Shown piece after piece: positions 36,312 to 57,016 of a DNA stretch of 64,000 nucleotides. This DNA is from Gadus chalcogrammus (Eukaryota > Chordata > Actinopteri > Gadiformes > Gadidae): contig NC_079428.1 of NCBI RefSeq assembly GCF_026213295.1, forward strand, positions 6,611,485 through 6,675,484, in the 5' to 3' direction. Position 1 is the first letter of the stretch. Every line of letters begins with the position of its first letter. The notes under the pieces are model-generated. The model ran no database searches. It had not been told where the DNA came from and saw only the letters and a program-made list of their open reading frames with translations. A program made the position numbers and the translations under genes.

Positions 36312-36345
<34 letters not shown>
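35625..36345. repeat. Low-complexity cluster
   Basis: A poly-C run, two poly-G runs and four (CA)n blocks (about 35976-36030, 36113-36138, 36177-36230, 36314-36346) within 700 bases. Confidence 0.9.
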
Positions 36346-36348
<3 letters not shown>

Positions 36349-39300
36349 TAGCCCCGAGAGACCCACTTCAGCCGAGCCCCCCAGGGCCATAGAGGGGTCT
36401 GTAAAGTAAATACTCCCCCCTCCTCTTCCCGCCCCATTAGAGAATAGTAAAGTTAATCAGTATCCACTTGGAGATTAGTTTACTTAAACCAGATAGGCTC
36501 TTTGTTTCATGATCTGATTAAAGAGCAAATTAATTGCCTGTTAGTCCGACATGCATCAGATCCGCTTTTATTTTGCAAATCTCTGAGCTTTTGTTCAGGA
36601 GAAGGGAGATTGGATTGAACGGATCCGAGCTACCGGAGAAGGCCTCCATCCCAAATCCTGCTCCAGCTCCTCTTACACTATGTTGGAGTAGAAAAGCAGA
36701 AATTGTGCTGGTATGGGAATAATTAACTGCAGTAAGCTAGTTGTGGGTGAGTTATCTGGAACACGATAAGAGCAAAGAAGCAGGGAATCATTAGGTGTTT
36801 TGCGTTTGTGTGTGTGTCTTGCTCTCCCGCATGCGCGTGCGTGATTGTGAAAGGGAGAGTATCGGGCCCAGCTGCCCGTAGATATAATAGAATAGAATAG
36901 AATAGAATAGAATAGAATAGAAAGCTTTATTGTCTAACCATACTAACTATAATCTGACCAGATCTGAAATTTACATCAGGGCATGTATTCGAGAAAGCGA
37001 TTAAGATGCCATTAAACTTGCCGGACCGAACACAATAAATTCCAATGTAAGAGAAGATAGGCTATCAATATGAGGCCTAAGGTTATTTGTTCAATAGGTT
37101 ACATGTAATACCTTCCATGTCCTACAGAGGTCCTCAGTGCGCCCCCTCTGGAGCAGACCATCTGCATTCCGCGGCATTGTAGTCAACTGCTTTTGCAATT
37201 AGTGAATCAGGAGGTCTGCTTTCAGTGTAACGAATGAGAGTAAATCAATTGGCATTCCGAAATTGTGTTAGTTATGTTTGGTGTTTCTGAGTTTGGAACT
37301 CTTTTCTGTCTCTTTTTATGACCACATGACAATAAAATAGGTTGTTGATACTCGTCTTGACACGCAAAGTTCCCCTGATTTCCAGAAATCTTTACGCCTG
37401 TCTCGGCACGTCCCGAAGTTTTTCCTCTGCCTGAGGCTCGTTAAGTGGTTTCAATTTACAACTGGGGATTGAGATGTCTCTGTCTCCACATTCTTAAGGC
37501 CTCCTAAACCAGAATTATAAGTAGACCTAATCTACAAACATTGGAATTTTTGGTTGTTTCCAAATTAATCTTTGCTTTCTTAATGGGTATGATGGTAGGA
37601 AAATTATTATTCCATCTCATAAAATATATAATCACACAAGACATGAATGGCCTGTGGGGCATAATAAGTGATGATAATATAATGATGTTGAGGCTGATAG
37701 TTATAACAATAAAGTTTTCTGACGACTCTGTCATCGTGTTTCGTGTGTATATTCAAGGACTGGTACACAAATAAAATATTACACAAATAGAAGCACAATC
37801 AGAACAGAGATCTCGGCACTTTGATTAAGGACATGGACAAGGCGCAAGCTTCATTAGGATGTTTTCTGTAGAAAACCCATTCCCATGTTCTTTTATTGTA
37901 GGCTTCAACGTTTTGGGTGAACATTTAGTAAACCAGTTTTGTTGAATGGAGCCTCACATTCATCTTCGTAAGCAAGTACGGGACACTTTCCCTCAAAAAT
38001 AGAAACAGATTGAGAGGCAATGTCAACGTATGGTGCAAAATTGCCAGCGGAACCTCGAATGACCCTCCCCATTCAAGTGTAGGACTTTGATGAAAGCCCG
38101 GTCAATCTCGGCTGATCCTAGCCCCCCGCAAGGGTTCTAATGCTTCTGTCTGGACCCAGACACAATCTGGCCAAGGGGTAGGACCAATAAACCTAAAACA
38201 GATTTTCCCTGCTGCCATTTACCTTTTAAATAACTCAATATGTATTTAGTATTGTACTTATACTTAATTGTTTGTCCGTTGGTTGTGGGTTTACTGCTGG
38301 CTATACTACATTGCCCCTCTGTGAAAACCATTGGGCACCAATTCCACCAATCAGGGATAAGATACACGAAGTGTCATCAATACAGCACACGCACTACCCT
38401 TTGGAGCGTCTGTCTGAAGTTGATATGGCTGTAGGAGCTACTGTAGTGTAGTGTACCCCTTTTACAAGAAAGGTTTTCAGAGGTAAAGGTAGGCCTATAC
38501 ACCAAGATATGTTAATTGGTGTTTATCTGTTTAGCCCAGATTCAGACGAGTTGTTTAGTCAAGATTCAATATCCTTTGACTGCATCTATGAACTTGCAGC
38601 GCAATACCCCCTCTCCTGTCCATGTGAGGGGAATGCACTTAATTACTTTTCAACGATTTCCGATGTGTTTAGAATCTTTTTGAGTGCAATTGAATGGATG
38701 GGCCTATCGACATGCACATGCTAACCCAGCGATCTCCCCTTCTGGACGCTGATGAAGGATGAATTGTAAGAAAATAGGGATTTCGCTTGCACGCATTAAT
38801 GAAGCTTTATGTCAGAGAGAAAAATAGCTTACTGAGATGCCAGAGAACATAATATCCGTCATGTGACTGGGCAGATTCTGCAACGCATCCTAGATGCATC
38901 CTTTGAAAACGGCTGCACAAAGAATATGCGTCATGTCGCTTATAGTAGCAGACATCTGCTACAGGTCTTTATGAGACTCAAAAATAACTCTTATTTAGGC
39001 CTATTCGATTACCAGGATGGACGTATGGATTGATTGATTCCGGGGAGGTTAGCAAACTAGGAACTGGCTAGACAGTAATGCAATGGTAGAAATGCGTTAG
39101 GCTATTTGTGTAGGCCTATCTATTTATAATCATTTCAAGTTACCTTGTAGTATATTTTCTACGCAAGTTTCAACTTGAAGCAAGTTGTAACAACGGAACT
39201 CACTAGATTTCATAACAACTCTTGAAGTGTGTTAAACTGAAATATATATTTCGAAGTGTCGCAGACACGTGTGATAAGATGGCTAAGAAAACGAGAGATC

Positions 39301-39594
39301 TCCAACTCCAAAGCTGTTGTATAGGCGAGACAGGGCCTATACATAGAAAGATAAGATCCAAATGCACCTACATGCACAGCAGGCGATGCTTGCAAGGCGG
39401 CGGCATGGATCCTCCACTAACCCACTGACCTGCATTGCAGTGCAGCCCGTTTTCTCTTCTACGTGCTCAGAATCTAATGGCGTTTTTTGAGCGACAGCGA
39501 GACGTTGTTGCTCAAAACCTGGGTAGATGACGCCACCAAGTGTCTAAATAAAGTATACGCGGAAAGGAAAAGTGCATATCCAATTCTGGTCATA

Positions 39595-42245
39595 CCAGAA
39601 TTGGAGGACAATTTAGGCATCAACACTTTATAAAAATGTACCCTTTATTTTATAATTTACCGTTATGTATTTAAGAAAAACAGGTAATAAACCATCAAAT
39701 AATTTGATTCGTCCAGCTCAGGCATCAAAGATACACTTTTTATGAGATGTTTTATTTGTTGTGTGCTATGTTTGGCGTAACCCTGTTACGAATAGTCAGG
39801 AACCTGAAAAAAGTATATTTTAAAATATTGTTTAATAAATCCTTTACCATTAAGTAAAGGAAGTCACCTTCACATTGAATACTCGTTTAATTTCAGATAA
39901 GACTTGACTTATATTAATTTAATAATTAATAATTTAACTTTTCAATAGTCACACGTTTTTTTTTACTCATTTCAGTATTTATTTTCAAATATTTGCTCAA
40001 ATACATTATGCATATAATCATTCAAACTATTAAAAGGACAATAGGTTAAACCCTTGTGAGCTGAGAAAATAATTTAAGATTATTTCAATAAAAATGATAT
40101 GGTAACAGGGTTGAAATTAGAGTAACAGGGTTGCGCAAAGTAAACGGTTGATTTTATATACCGTTTCGATGAAGGATCAACAGGATGAGTAGGAATGATA
40201 AAAAAAATAAACATTTCAACAAGACCACAAACTGGATCTGATCAAATATTCAAGGGACAAAAAAAAAATATATATATAAAAATAGTCATATTACAGTAGG
40301 CCAACAACCTGGCATTAAAATGAATAAGCATATCAAAAATAGTCATGAACTGATCAATATTTTAAAAAGCTGATGTTATAATGTTCAGATTGAATTTTCT
40401 TGGCTGGCCAGAGTATCGCATACCTCTCTTACGATGGCCATGTGGTGTGAGGTAACGTTCTCTGGGGGAGGAATGAGGGTCAGCTCTTCCTCCAAGGGAT
40501 ACCAATGGAGATCTTCCCTCAACAGCCAGAAAAAACGGTTTTCCCCCACTCTATGCATACATTTCACCTGGCAATGGGTTTCATTCACCTCTTGGATGAT
40601 CCCTGGGTAGATGGTGTGGTCGTACACGCGGGCACACCAGTTCCCCACAACCTCTGGACTGTGCCACACCACCTCTTCTGGTGTGCTGTATATGGGGTCT
40701 TCTGTGTGGTCATCTGTGGGATTAAAACTGAAGCACTTTGTTTTTTGGCAATCGCACTCCAGATTCCCTGTTGCCGAACACATGCAACTGTCACGGTAGA
40801 TAATTTTCCCAGGAGCCTCATTGTGGAAGGTACTGCTGGAAGGTCAGCTGGCATTTTTTCACTGCATCCTCCACAGCTTGCTCCTGAATGTAAAACTATT
40901 TCACCTTTGATTGTCCCTCACTCAGAGCTTGGTACATGGACAATGCCGTGGGAATATCAACTCCTTGGCTGACAGGCCTGTCGGCCCTCCTCTTCAATGT
41001 GCCACCCACACCATCTGGGGCACCTTTGCCATGGCGGGGTTCAAAGTAGTTCCAGTTTCCTCTTGTAAACCCCTTCTTGAAAATTTCAGTACAAAAGAGG
41101 TAAAAATGACCGCGCTGCTTGTACTGCGTGCCGGGGCCATCGCTAAAACAATGGATGGTTGTCACATCCGGAAATCTCTCTCGGATTTCCCTCAGGATGG
41201 GCTCCAGGTGTTGCCATATGGCAGGTGGTCCCTTCAGTCTGGATGCCGATGCAGTGCAAAAGGAGGTAGGGGCAGATGCCCCCCCCCCCCCCACATAGTA
41301 AACCCCAGTTTGCAAAGTGGCCTATTGGTGTGATGCACCAAAATGGACAGCTTGTACTTCAGCGCTGTACTTGCAGCCGTAGTTTTCTGAGAAGTCAATA
41401 TGGACTGCACATTCATTTGCAGGGAGGTTGGCTACTTGAAAAGTAGATCTTGGGTCAAAAAAGTTGGGCACCCCTGCTGTAGTGCAACCCCTACTCTAAT
41501 TACAGTAACAGGGTTGCAAATCAATGCTAATTTTAGCTTTTTCTCAGGAATAGATGCTAGCTGTGGAATGTGATGTTACTGTCAAGGTCAAGGACAAACT
41601 TAAGTTATATGAATACAGAAAGAAAACTTGAAATTAATTTGTCTTGTTTTGATAATATGATTAACAGGGCTGCGTTGATCATCAAGGCTGAAAAGATTGC
41701 GAAAATATGAAAAATAGAAGAAAGGATGTACCTTTGGTCTATCCATGTGATTAGCAAATTGTGCTAGCAAATGGTGTAATGATTTAATTTCCTCTGTCAT
41801 GTGACTCACTGTTTTTTCTCTTCCACTGTCAGGCTAAATTGGTTTTGGTAACAGGGTTTCTCGCATGTTGTGGGACACAACTTCAGTGCATAATTACTAT
41901 TATTTAAAATATGTTGATGATTCAACAGATTACTTTAACAATTACAAAAGACATGTATCAACAAAATCATACCAAAAAAAGTAGATTTATAACTTATTTT
42001 AACTGTTACATTTGACATGCAAGTTGGTCATCAAGAAGGTGGGACAAGAGAAAAGTGACATTTTAGGGGGGGCTCGAGAGCTATTTGGTATTTTAAATAA
42101 TATTTTGGAACCACTTTTTCTACAACTATATTTACATTTTGTCTAAGGACAAGTATAATTTATACAACAAGTGCATGTTTTAGTATTTTGTGCATGGATT
42201 ATTTGAAATTTCATGGGTGGGACAGAAAATGTCCTCCAATTCTGG
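39595..42245 (-). mobile_element. Candidate DNA transposon with decayed transposase-like gene
   Basis: The ends carry a perfect 16-bp inverted repeat, CCAGAATTGGAGGACA at 39595-39610 and its complement at 42230-42245. A further inverted copy of the tip makes a 12-bp hairpin at 39579-39605. Inside are six copies of TAACAGGG(T/C)T (near 39778 inverted, 40103, 40123, 41506, 41662, 41849). The minus strand at about 41435-40385 encodes a broken protein of a type seen in fish and cnidarian genomes. No target duplication could be fixed. The superfamily is unknown to me. Confidence 0.6.
40385..41435 (-). pseudogene. Decayed transposase-like gene of an uncharacterised family
   Basis: On the minus strand three blocks lie in order but in different frames: HIDFSENYGCKYSAE (near 41400), then FPDVTTIHCFSDGPGTQYKQ and YFEPRHGKGAPDGVGGTLKR (41200-40970), then TMRLLGK and a Cys-rich stretch MCSATGNLECDCQKTKC (40830-40740). 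I remember this block order from uncharacterised multi-copy proteins in fish and cnidarians. The acidic residues in HIDFSENY, FSDGP and YFEPRHGKG could form a DDE-type RNase H-fold site (inference). Frameshifts between blocks and a stop after the second block mean it is not expressed as one protein. Confidence 0.6.
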
Positions 42246-42783
42246 AATGTCCCCTCTATTGTGAATTATGTATGGGAAGTTATTTGTAATGATGGATTAT
42301 GCGCAATATATATGATATTAATGGCACTGCTGTCATCGCTATGATATTGCCGGGTGTGCTGTATATTGGCTGCTTAATGGATTCTAACTATTATTTACAT
42401 GTTATTGTGTTATTTCCTCTACTGCATTGATACAATTATTGATTTTAAGACGCATGTAAATTGAGCAATTATAACAATTACATTATTAAATCCCAATTAT
42501 TTTCAATGCTCTGTTTGGCATGACCGAACTATAGGGAAAACTGAAGTTCCTATCGCAGTTCCAATAGGTCACTTGCATGATTCCCACAGCCTTGAAAAAG
42601 ACAATCGATAACATCACATGGACTTCGCAAGATAACCCATTTCAGCTTTGGACTGTCCATATATAGCCTCGAATGCCGAAAGCCAGCGGTGTCCCCCGTT
42701 GCATGCTGGGAGATCAGCCCTGATGATTTGCAGGTGACGCTGCAAATAAAAGCCAGCGCTCCCTGTTGTCCGTGTGTAAGGAA

Positions 42784-51114
<8,331 letters not shown>

Positions 51115-51163
51115 AGACCGCACCGCTACCAGCAACACACAAATGTCTGGACGCACACAGTTG

Positions 51164-51300
<137 letters not shown>

Positions 51301-51386
51301 TTCCCTGCGATGCTCTCTCAGGGTCGCACAGTTGGATTTTAGATGGGAATGTAACTCACACGCCGTAGTGTAAACGTTGTACACTG

Positions 51387-51392
51387 AATAAA
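51387..51392 (+). terminator. faah2 polyadenylation signal
   Basis: AATAAA 273 bases after the stop codon. Confidence 0.55.
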
Positions 51393-52219
51393 TCAATCAG
51401 CACTATGAATGTCAACACGGATATAAGTCTGATTTGCACTCAGATGCAAGCACGTGTTGGGTGAGAAAAGAGAGCAACCCAAATTAGAAAAAGAAATCCA
51501 ATGCTCTCAGAAATGAAGGGTTGAATAAATGCATTCTTTGGAAGTGTCTCCGGGATCACATATTGTGGTAATGTAGACTTTGTGACTGAGTAGAAGTGAT
51601 TTTAGAAGTGATTTTTATTGTGTTCATCAATGTGGTTTAATTTACTTTGTATTTTTCCTACTTTGATTCATGTTTATTTTAGAATTGGTCTGGTTAAGTT
51701 ATGTTGGAGTTTGAAGTTGGTGTTTTTTAGGCAGACGTCGTTTCAAAAAGTTAATTCTAATGACGTGCTGATATACAAAATCATTTAACGTGGAAAATGT
51801 ATTAATAATGAAAGACTTTTTATAAAGTTGTGCGTCTTCGGGGCTGGCCTGTCAATCAGTCTCTACAAGCCATCGATTGGCCCGAACAGCAATTAAATAT
51901 GCAAAACGGAGCAGTCCATTCAGTCCTTCCGTCTATTTCCTCTGAGCGCTGGGCTTCATTCCAAACCTACATCCTATTCCTATTGGAAATCATGCCATGC
52001 GTGGTGTTGATATTAAATTGTTATCAACTATAACTTTGGCTTTTGCGGTGGTTGATTGGTCCGATTCAACATGGATCTTCTACACTGCCGGTCACCCTGG
52101 GCTAGCCCAAGGTAGGCTTCTCTTCCTTGACTGAATAGGAGAGGTGTGATGGAGTCTGATTGGCAAAGGAAGAAACCGCATATATACGTCCTCTGATCTT
52201 CTGAAACTCTGATGTTCTG

Positions 52220-52328
52220 AACCTCTGAACATCTGAACTCACTGTCTGGTGCCACAGGGAGAGCTTGTGATTGAAAATCACAAGCTCTCCCTGTGGCACC
52301 AGACAGTGAGTTCAGATGTTCAGAGGTT
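52220..52328. repeat. 109-bp near-perfect hairpin
   Basis: A 53-base arm (AACCTCTGAACATCTGAACT at its outer end, GAGCTTGTGATT at its inner end) is followed by GAA and then by the exact reverse complement of the arm. No mismatch was found in the 53 pairs. CTGAAACTCTGATGTTCTGA just upstream resembles the outer arm. Confidence 0.95.
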
Positions 52329-52443
52329 GTGATTGTCAATGGCATTGTGTTCAATTAAGTCTATTATTTCTAAGTCTGCTGAATTGTCGAGTTGACAATT
52401 GTCATTGTCAATTGAAGTAGATCTTCCGAGAAAATTGTAGTCG

Positions 52444-53565
52444 GCGTCTGGGTGGTGCAGCGGTAAGAGTTTTGGCAAACACTCTGTACACTCAGGTTTG
52501 AGGGATTAAGAATTTGCTCATCCTTTCTTGCTGAGCCTAGGTTCTGTTCACCGCTTAGACCCAGGGTTTAAGTCCCCTGATGGAGTAAGTACCTTAATTG
52601 ATACCTCTTATTTCTGGACTGTGTAAATGGTAAAGTCAAGTATAACCTCCAAGCATGCTCTTATTAGTGTCTTGGTGGTGCAGCGGTCAGGGCTGTTGGT
52701 TAACGCTCTGTAGACCAAGGTTCGAGTCCCAGCTCACACGCACAGGTAATAAGAATGATGAGTCCCCGCTCACACGGCCACCAGAGGTACGTTAATGGAT
52801 GCATCTTATTTCTCTATCATGTGAATGGTAAAGTCAAGTATAACCTCCAAACATGATCTGGTAAGTGTCTTGGTGGTGCAGCGGTCAGGGCTGTCGGTTA
52901 AAGCTCTGTAGACTCTGGTTTGAGTCCCCGCATGCACGCATGGCTAATAAGAATGTTGAGCATTCAGACACTATGAGACACGGCCACCAGAGGTACGTTA
53001 ATGGATACATCTTATTTCTCAATCATGTGAATGGTAAAGTCAAGTATAACCTCCAAACATGTTCTGGTAAGCGTCTTGGTGGTGCAGCGGTCAGGGCTGG
53101 TGGTTAACGGTTAGTTAATGCTCTGTAGACTAAGGTTCGAGTCCCCGCTCACACAGCCACCAGGGTGACCTTGGTGGCTGTAAAGTCAAGTATGACCTTT
53201 GGAAAAGGTAAGCCACCAAGGTACCTTGGTGGCTGTAAAGTCAACTATGACCACCACCAAGGCATCTCGGTGGTGAAGCGGTCAGGGCTGTCGGTTAACG
53301 CTCTGTAGACTCAGGTTTGAGTCCCCGCATGCACGCATGGCTATTAAGAATGTTGAGCATTCAGACACTATGAGACACACACACGGCCACCAGAGGTACG
53401 TTAATGGATACATCTTATTTCTCTATCTTGTGAATGGTAAAGTCAAGTATAACCTCCAAACACGTACTAGTAAGCGTCTTGGTGGTGCAGCGGTCAGGGC
53501 TGATGGTTAACGGTTAGTTAACGCTCTGTAGACTCCGGTTTGAGTCCCCGCTCACCCGGCCACCA
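52444..53565 (+). repeat. Left tandem array of a tRNA-like unit (6 copies)
   Basis: Copies start near 52444, 52667, 52865, 53071, 53262 and 53474. Each has GTCTTGGTGGTGCAGCGGTC (an A-box-like start), GCTCTGTAGACT, and GGTTCGAGTCCCC (a good RNA polymerase III B box). A ~120-base spacer follows, with CGGCCACCAGAGGTACG and AATGGTAAAGTCAAGTATAA. The period is about 200. Copies 4 and 6 carry a 12-base TTAACGGTTAGT insertion. The unit looks tRNA-derived; it does not fold into an evident functional tRNA. Confidence 0.85.
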
Positions 53566-53569
53566 AGAA

Positions 53570-55265
53570 GGGAGTACCCCCAAACGGTCCCCAACGTGGC
53601 AGAACCCCACCCCCTCCTCTGGGGGGGTGGGGTTCTGCCATGGGTAAGGACTAAAGGGGGTCTTGCTACTTGCGGGAAGGAGGGGGTCTTGCTACTGGTC
53701 TTAAGGGGTCCTTCAGAGGGGCTGGGGGGTTAGGACTAAAAGGGTCTTGCTACTTTTTTGAACATCCCTTGGCCCCAATCACCTTTCTTGAAAAAAAAAC
53801 ACAAACAATACATAAAAACACAAAAAACACATTTTTTAAAAAAATAAAACTTTTTTAAAAAAAACACCTTTTTTAAAAAACAACTTTCTTTCAAAAAAAA
53901 AACACAAAAAAAAGCATTTCCAAAAAAAACACTGTAAAAAAAACTTTTTTCTTCAAAAAAAACACTTTTTTTTCAAAAAAACACCCTTGTTGTAAAAAAA
54001 AACCACCCTTGTTGTAAAAAAAAAACTAATTTTTTAAAAAAAAACACCCTTGTAAAAAAAAAACATTTTACTTAAAAAAAAAACACCTTTTTTTAAAAAA
54101 AAACATTTTTCCAAAAAAAAAACATTTTTCCAAAAAAAAAACACTTTTTTTTTAAAAAAGTGTTTTAAAAAAAAATAACACAAAAAAAAGATTTTTTCCA
54201 AAAAAAAACACATTTTTTTAAAAAAATTGTTTTAAAAAAAAATAACACAAAAAAAAGATTTTTTCCAAAAAAAAACACATTTTTTTCCCAAAAAAAGATA
54301 AACGGGTTTCAAAAAAACCACAAAACAACACAAAAAAAAAACATTTAAAAAAAGAAAAAAATAATATATAACTTTTTAAAAGTTTCATCAAAAAAGGGAA
54401 ACTTTTAAAAAGTTTCATCAAAAAAGGGAAACTTTTAAAAACACCTTTTTTAAAAAATCACAAAAAAAACAACATTTTTTAAAGAAAAACCACAAAACAC
54501 CAAAAAAAAAAATAAAAAAAAAAAACACCAAAAAAAAAAAAAATATATATATAACTTTTAAAAAGTTTCATCAAAAAAGGGAAACTTTTAAAAACACCTT
54601 TTTTAAAAAATCACAAAAAAAAAAACATTTTTTAAAGAAAAACCACATAACAACACAAAAAAAATAATTAAAAAAAAATATATATATAACTTTTTAAAAG
54701 TTTCATCAAAAAAGGGTAACTTTTAAAAAAAACACTTTTTTTTAAAAAGTGTTTTTTTTCAAAAAAAAATTCAAATAAAAAAACCAACAAAAAAAAGATT
54801 TTTTCCAAAAAAACCACAAAACAACACAAAAAAAACAACATTTAAAAAAAAAAAATAAACAAAAAGAAAAAATATATAACTTTTAAAAAGTATCATCAAA
54901 AAAGGGAAACTTTTAAAAACCTTTTTTAAAAAATAAACAGAAAACACCAAAAAAAACATTTAAAAAAAAATAATAAAAAAAAGCACACAAAAACAACCTT
55001 TTAAAAAAAAAAAAACCTTATTTAAAAAAAGAACATAAAACACCAAAAAAATATATATATATAATTTTTAAAAAGTTTCATCAAAAATGATGAAACTTTT
55101 TAAAAGTCTCCCTTTGAAAAAAGGGGCTTATAATGGGAAAAGTAAAATAGTAGTCCTTCCCACAAGTAGCAAGACCCCTTTAGTCCTTACCACAAGTAGC
55201 AAGACCCCTTTAGTCCTTACCCCCCCCCCCACCCCCCCCGGAGAAGGGGAGGTGGGGTTCTGGGA
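53570..55265. repeat. A-run/T-run block at the centre of the inverted arrays
   Basis: From about 53780 to 55130 the DNA is almost only A and T runs of 4-12 bases with sparse C and G. Recurrent units are AAAAAGTTTCATCAAAAAAG, GGGAAACTTTTAAAAACACC and ACACAAAAAAAAG. The G- and C-rich edges (53600-53700 and 55140-55260) are inverted copies of each other, sharing AGTCCTTACC and GTAGCAAGACCCC. A small palindrome sits at 55066-55106. Confidence 0.9.
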
Positions 55266-55299
55266 TACGCGCCAACGTGGAGGAGCCGACCTTGGTGTA

Positions 55300-57016
55300 T
55301 TCTCATCTCGGTGGCCGTGTGAGCGGGGACTCGAACCTTAGTCTACAGGGCGTTAACTAACCGTTAACCATCAGCCCTGACCGCTGCACCACCAAGACTC
55401 TGCCTCCAATACATGTTTGGAGGATATACTTGACTTTACAATTCACATGATAGAGAAATAAGATGCATCCATTATGGTACCACCGGTGGCCGTTTGAGCA
55501 GGGACTCGAACCTGAGTCTACCGAGCTTTACCCAAGAGCCCTGACCGCTTCACCACCAAGACACTTTCCAGGTTGTGTTCGGAGGTTATACTTGACTTTA
55601 CCATTCACATGATTGAGAAATAAGATGCATCCAATATGGTACCACCGGTGGCCGTTTGAGCAGGGACTCGAACCTGAGTCTACCGAGCTTTACCCGAGAG
55701 CCCTGACCGCTTCACCACCAAGACGCTTTCCAGATTGTGTTCGGAGGTTATACTTGACTTTACCATTCACATGATTGAGAAATAAGCTGTATCAATATAC
55801 GTACCTCTGGTGGCCGTGTGAGCGTAGACTCGAACCTTCGTCTACAGAGCTTTAAACCACTGCCTCTGACCGCTTCACCACCAAGACGCTATCCAGACCG
55901 TGCTTGGAGGTTATACTTGACTTTACCATTCACATGATAGAGAAATAAGACATATCCATTAAGGTACCTCTGGTTGCCGTGTGAGCAGGGACTCGAACCA
56001 GAGTCTCCAGAGCATTAACCAACAGCCCTGACCGCTGCACCACCAAGACACTTACCAGATCATTTTTGGAGGTCATACTTGACTTTACCATTCACATGAT
56101 AGAGAAATAAGATGTATCCATTACTGTACCTCCTGAACCCCGGTTCAGAGCAGGGAACCTGAACCATAGTGTCTGAATGCTCATCATTCTTATTAGCCGT
56201 GCGTGCGGGGACTCAAACCTCAGTCTACAGAGCGTTAACCGACGGCCCTGACCACTTCACCACCAAGACGCCATGGTGGTGGTCATAGTTGACTATACAG
56301 CCACCAAGGTACCTTGGTGGCTTGGTGGCTTACCTTTTCCAAAGGTCATACTTGACATCACAGCCACCAAGGTAACTCTGGTGGCTGCGTGAGCGGGGAC
56401 TCGAACCTTAGTCTACAGAGCTTTAACTAACCGTTAACCATCAGCCCTGACCGCTGCACCACCAAGACGCTTACCAGAGAATGTTTGGAGGTTATACTTG
56501 ACTTTACCATTCACATGATAGAGAAATAAGATGTATCCATTAAGGTACCTCGGGTGGCTGTGTGAGCGGGGACTCGAACCTTAGTCTAGAGCGTTAACCG
56601 ACAGCCCTGACTGCTGCACCACCAAGACACTTACCTGATCATTTTTGGAGGTTATACTTGACTTTACCATTCACATGATAGAGAAATAAGATGTAACCAT
56701 TAAGGTACCTCCAGTAGCCGTATCAGCAGGGACTCAAACCTGAGTCTACAGAGCTTTAACCAACAGCCCTGACCGCTGCACCACCGAGACACTTACCAGA
56801 TCATTTTTGGAGGTTATACTTGACTTTACCATTCACATGATAGAGAGATAAGATGTGTCCATTAAGGTACCTCTGGAACCCTGGTTCGAAGCAGGGCACC
56901 TGAACATACATAGTGTCTGAAAACTCATCATTCTTAATAGCCGTGCGTGCGGGTACTCGAACCTGCACCTGCAGAGTGTTAACCCACAGCCTTACCACCA
57001 TACCACCAAGACACAG
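55300..57016 (-). repeat. Right array of the tRNA-like unit (10 copies, inverted)
   Basis: The same unit on the minus strand, near 55310, 55495, 55655, 55818, 55979, 56197, 56389, 56560, 56720 and 56945. Each shows GGGGACTCGAACC and GACCGCTGCACCACCAAGAC. The period is 160-220. The insertion variant (ACTAACCGTTAACC) recurs in the copies at 55310 and 56389. The block CACCAAGGTACCTTGGTGGC at ~56297 mirrors one at ~53213 in the left array. Confidence 0.85.

Larger units (their letters stand above)
33421..39578. other. Intergenic DNA between tesk1 and the 39.6-kb element
   Basis: No gene seen. Holds a (CT)n run (33669-33718), dispersed repeat copy B (34025-34205), (GT)n (34556-34622), a dense CA/C/G-run block (35625-36345), and an (AATAG)n tail followed by AAAGCTTTATTGTC (36885-36935), which looks like a retroelement end. 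The remaining DNA is ordinary AT-rich sequence. Open frames up to 200 codons here are translations of simple repeats. Confidence 0.7.

Noticed and set aside
40911..41333. 140-codon plus-strand frame over the transposase-like remnant
   Set aside because: The conserved protein blocks are on the minus strand.
52667..53565. Functional tRNA genes
   Set aside because: A and B boxes are present, but there is no consistent acceptor stem or anticodon arm and the units vary together as a satellite-like repeat.
53780..55130. Lys/Phe-rich short frames
   Set aside because: Translations of A and T runs.
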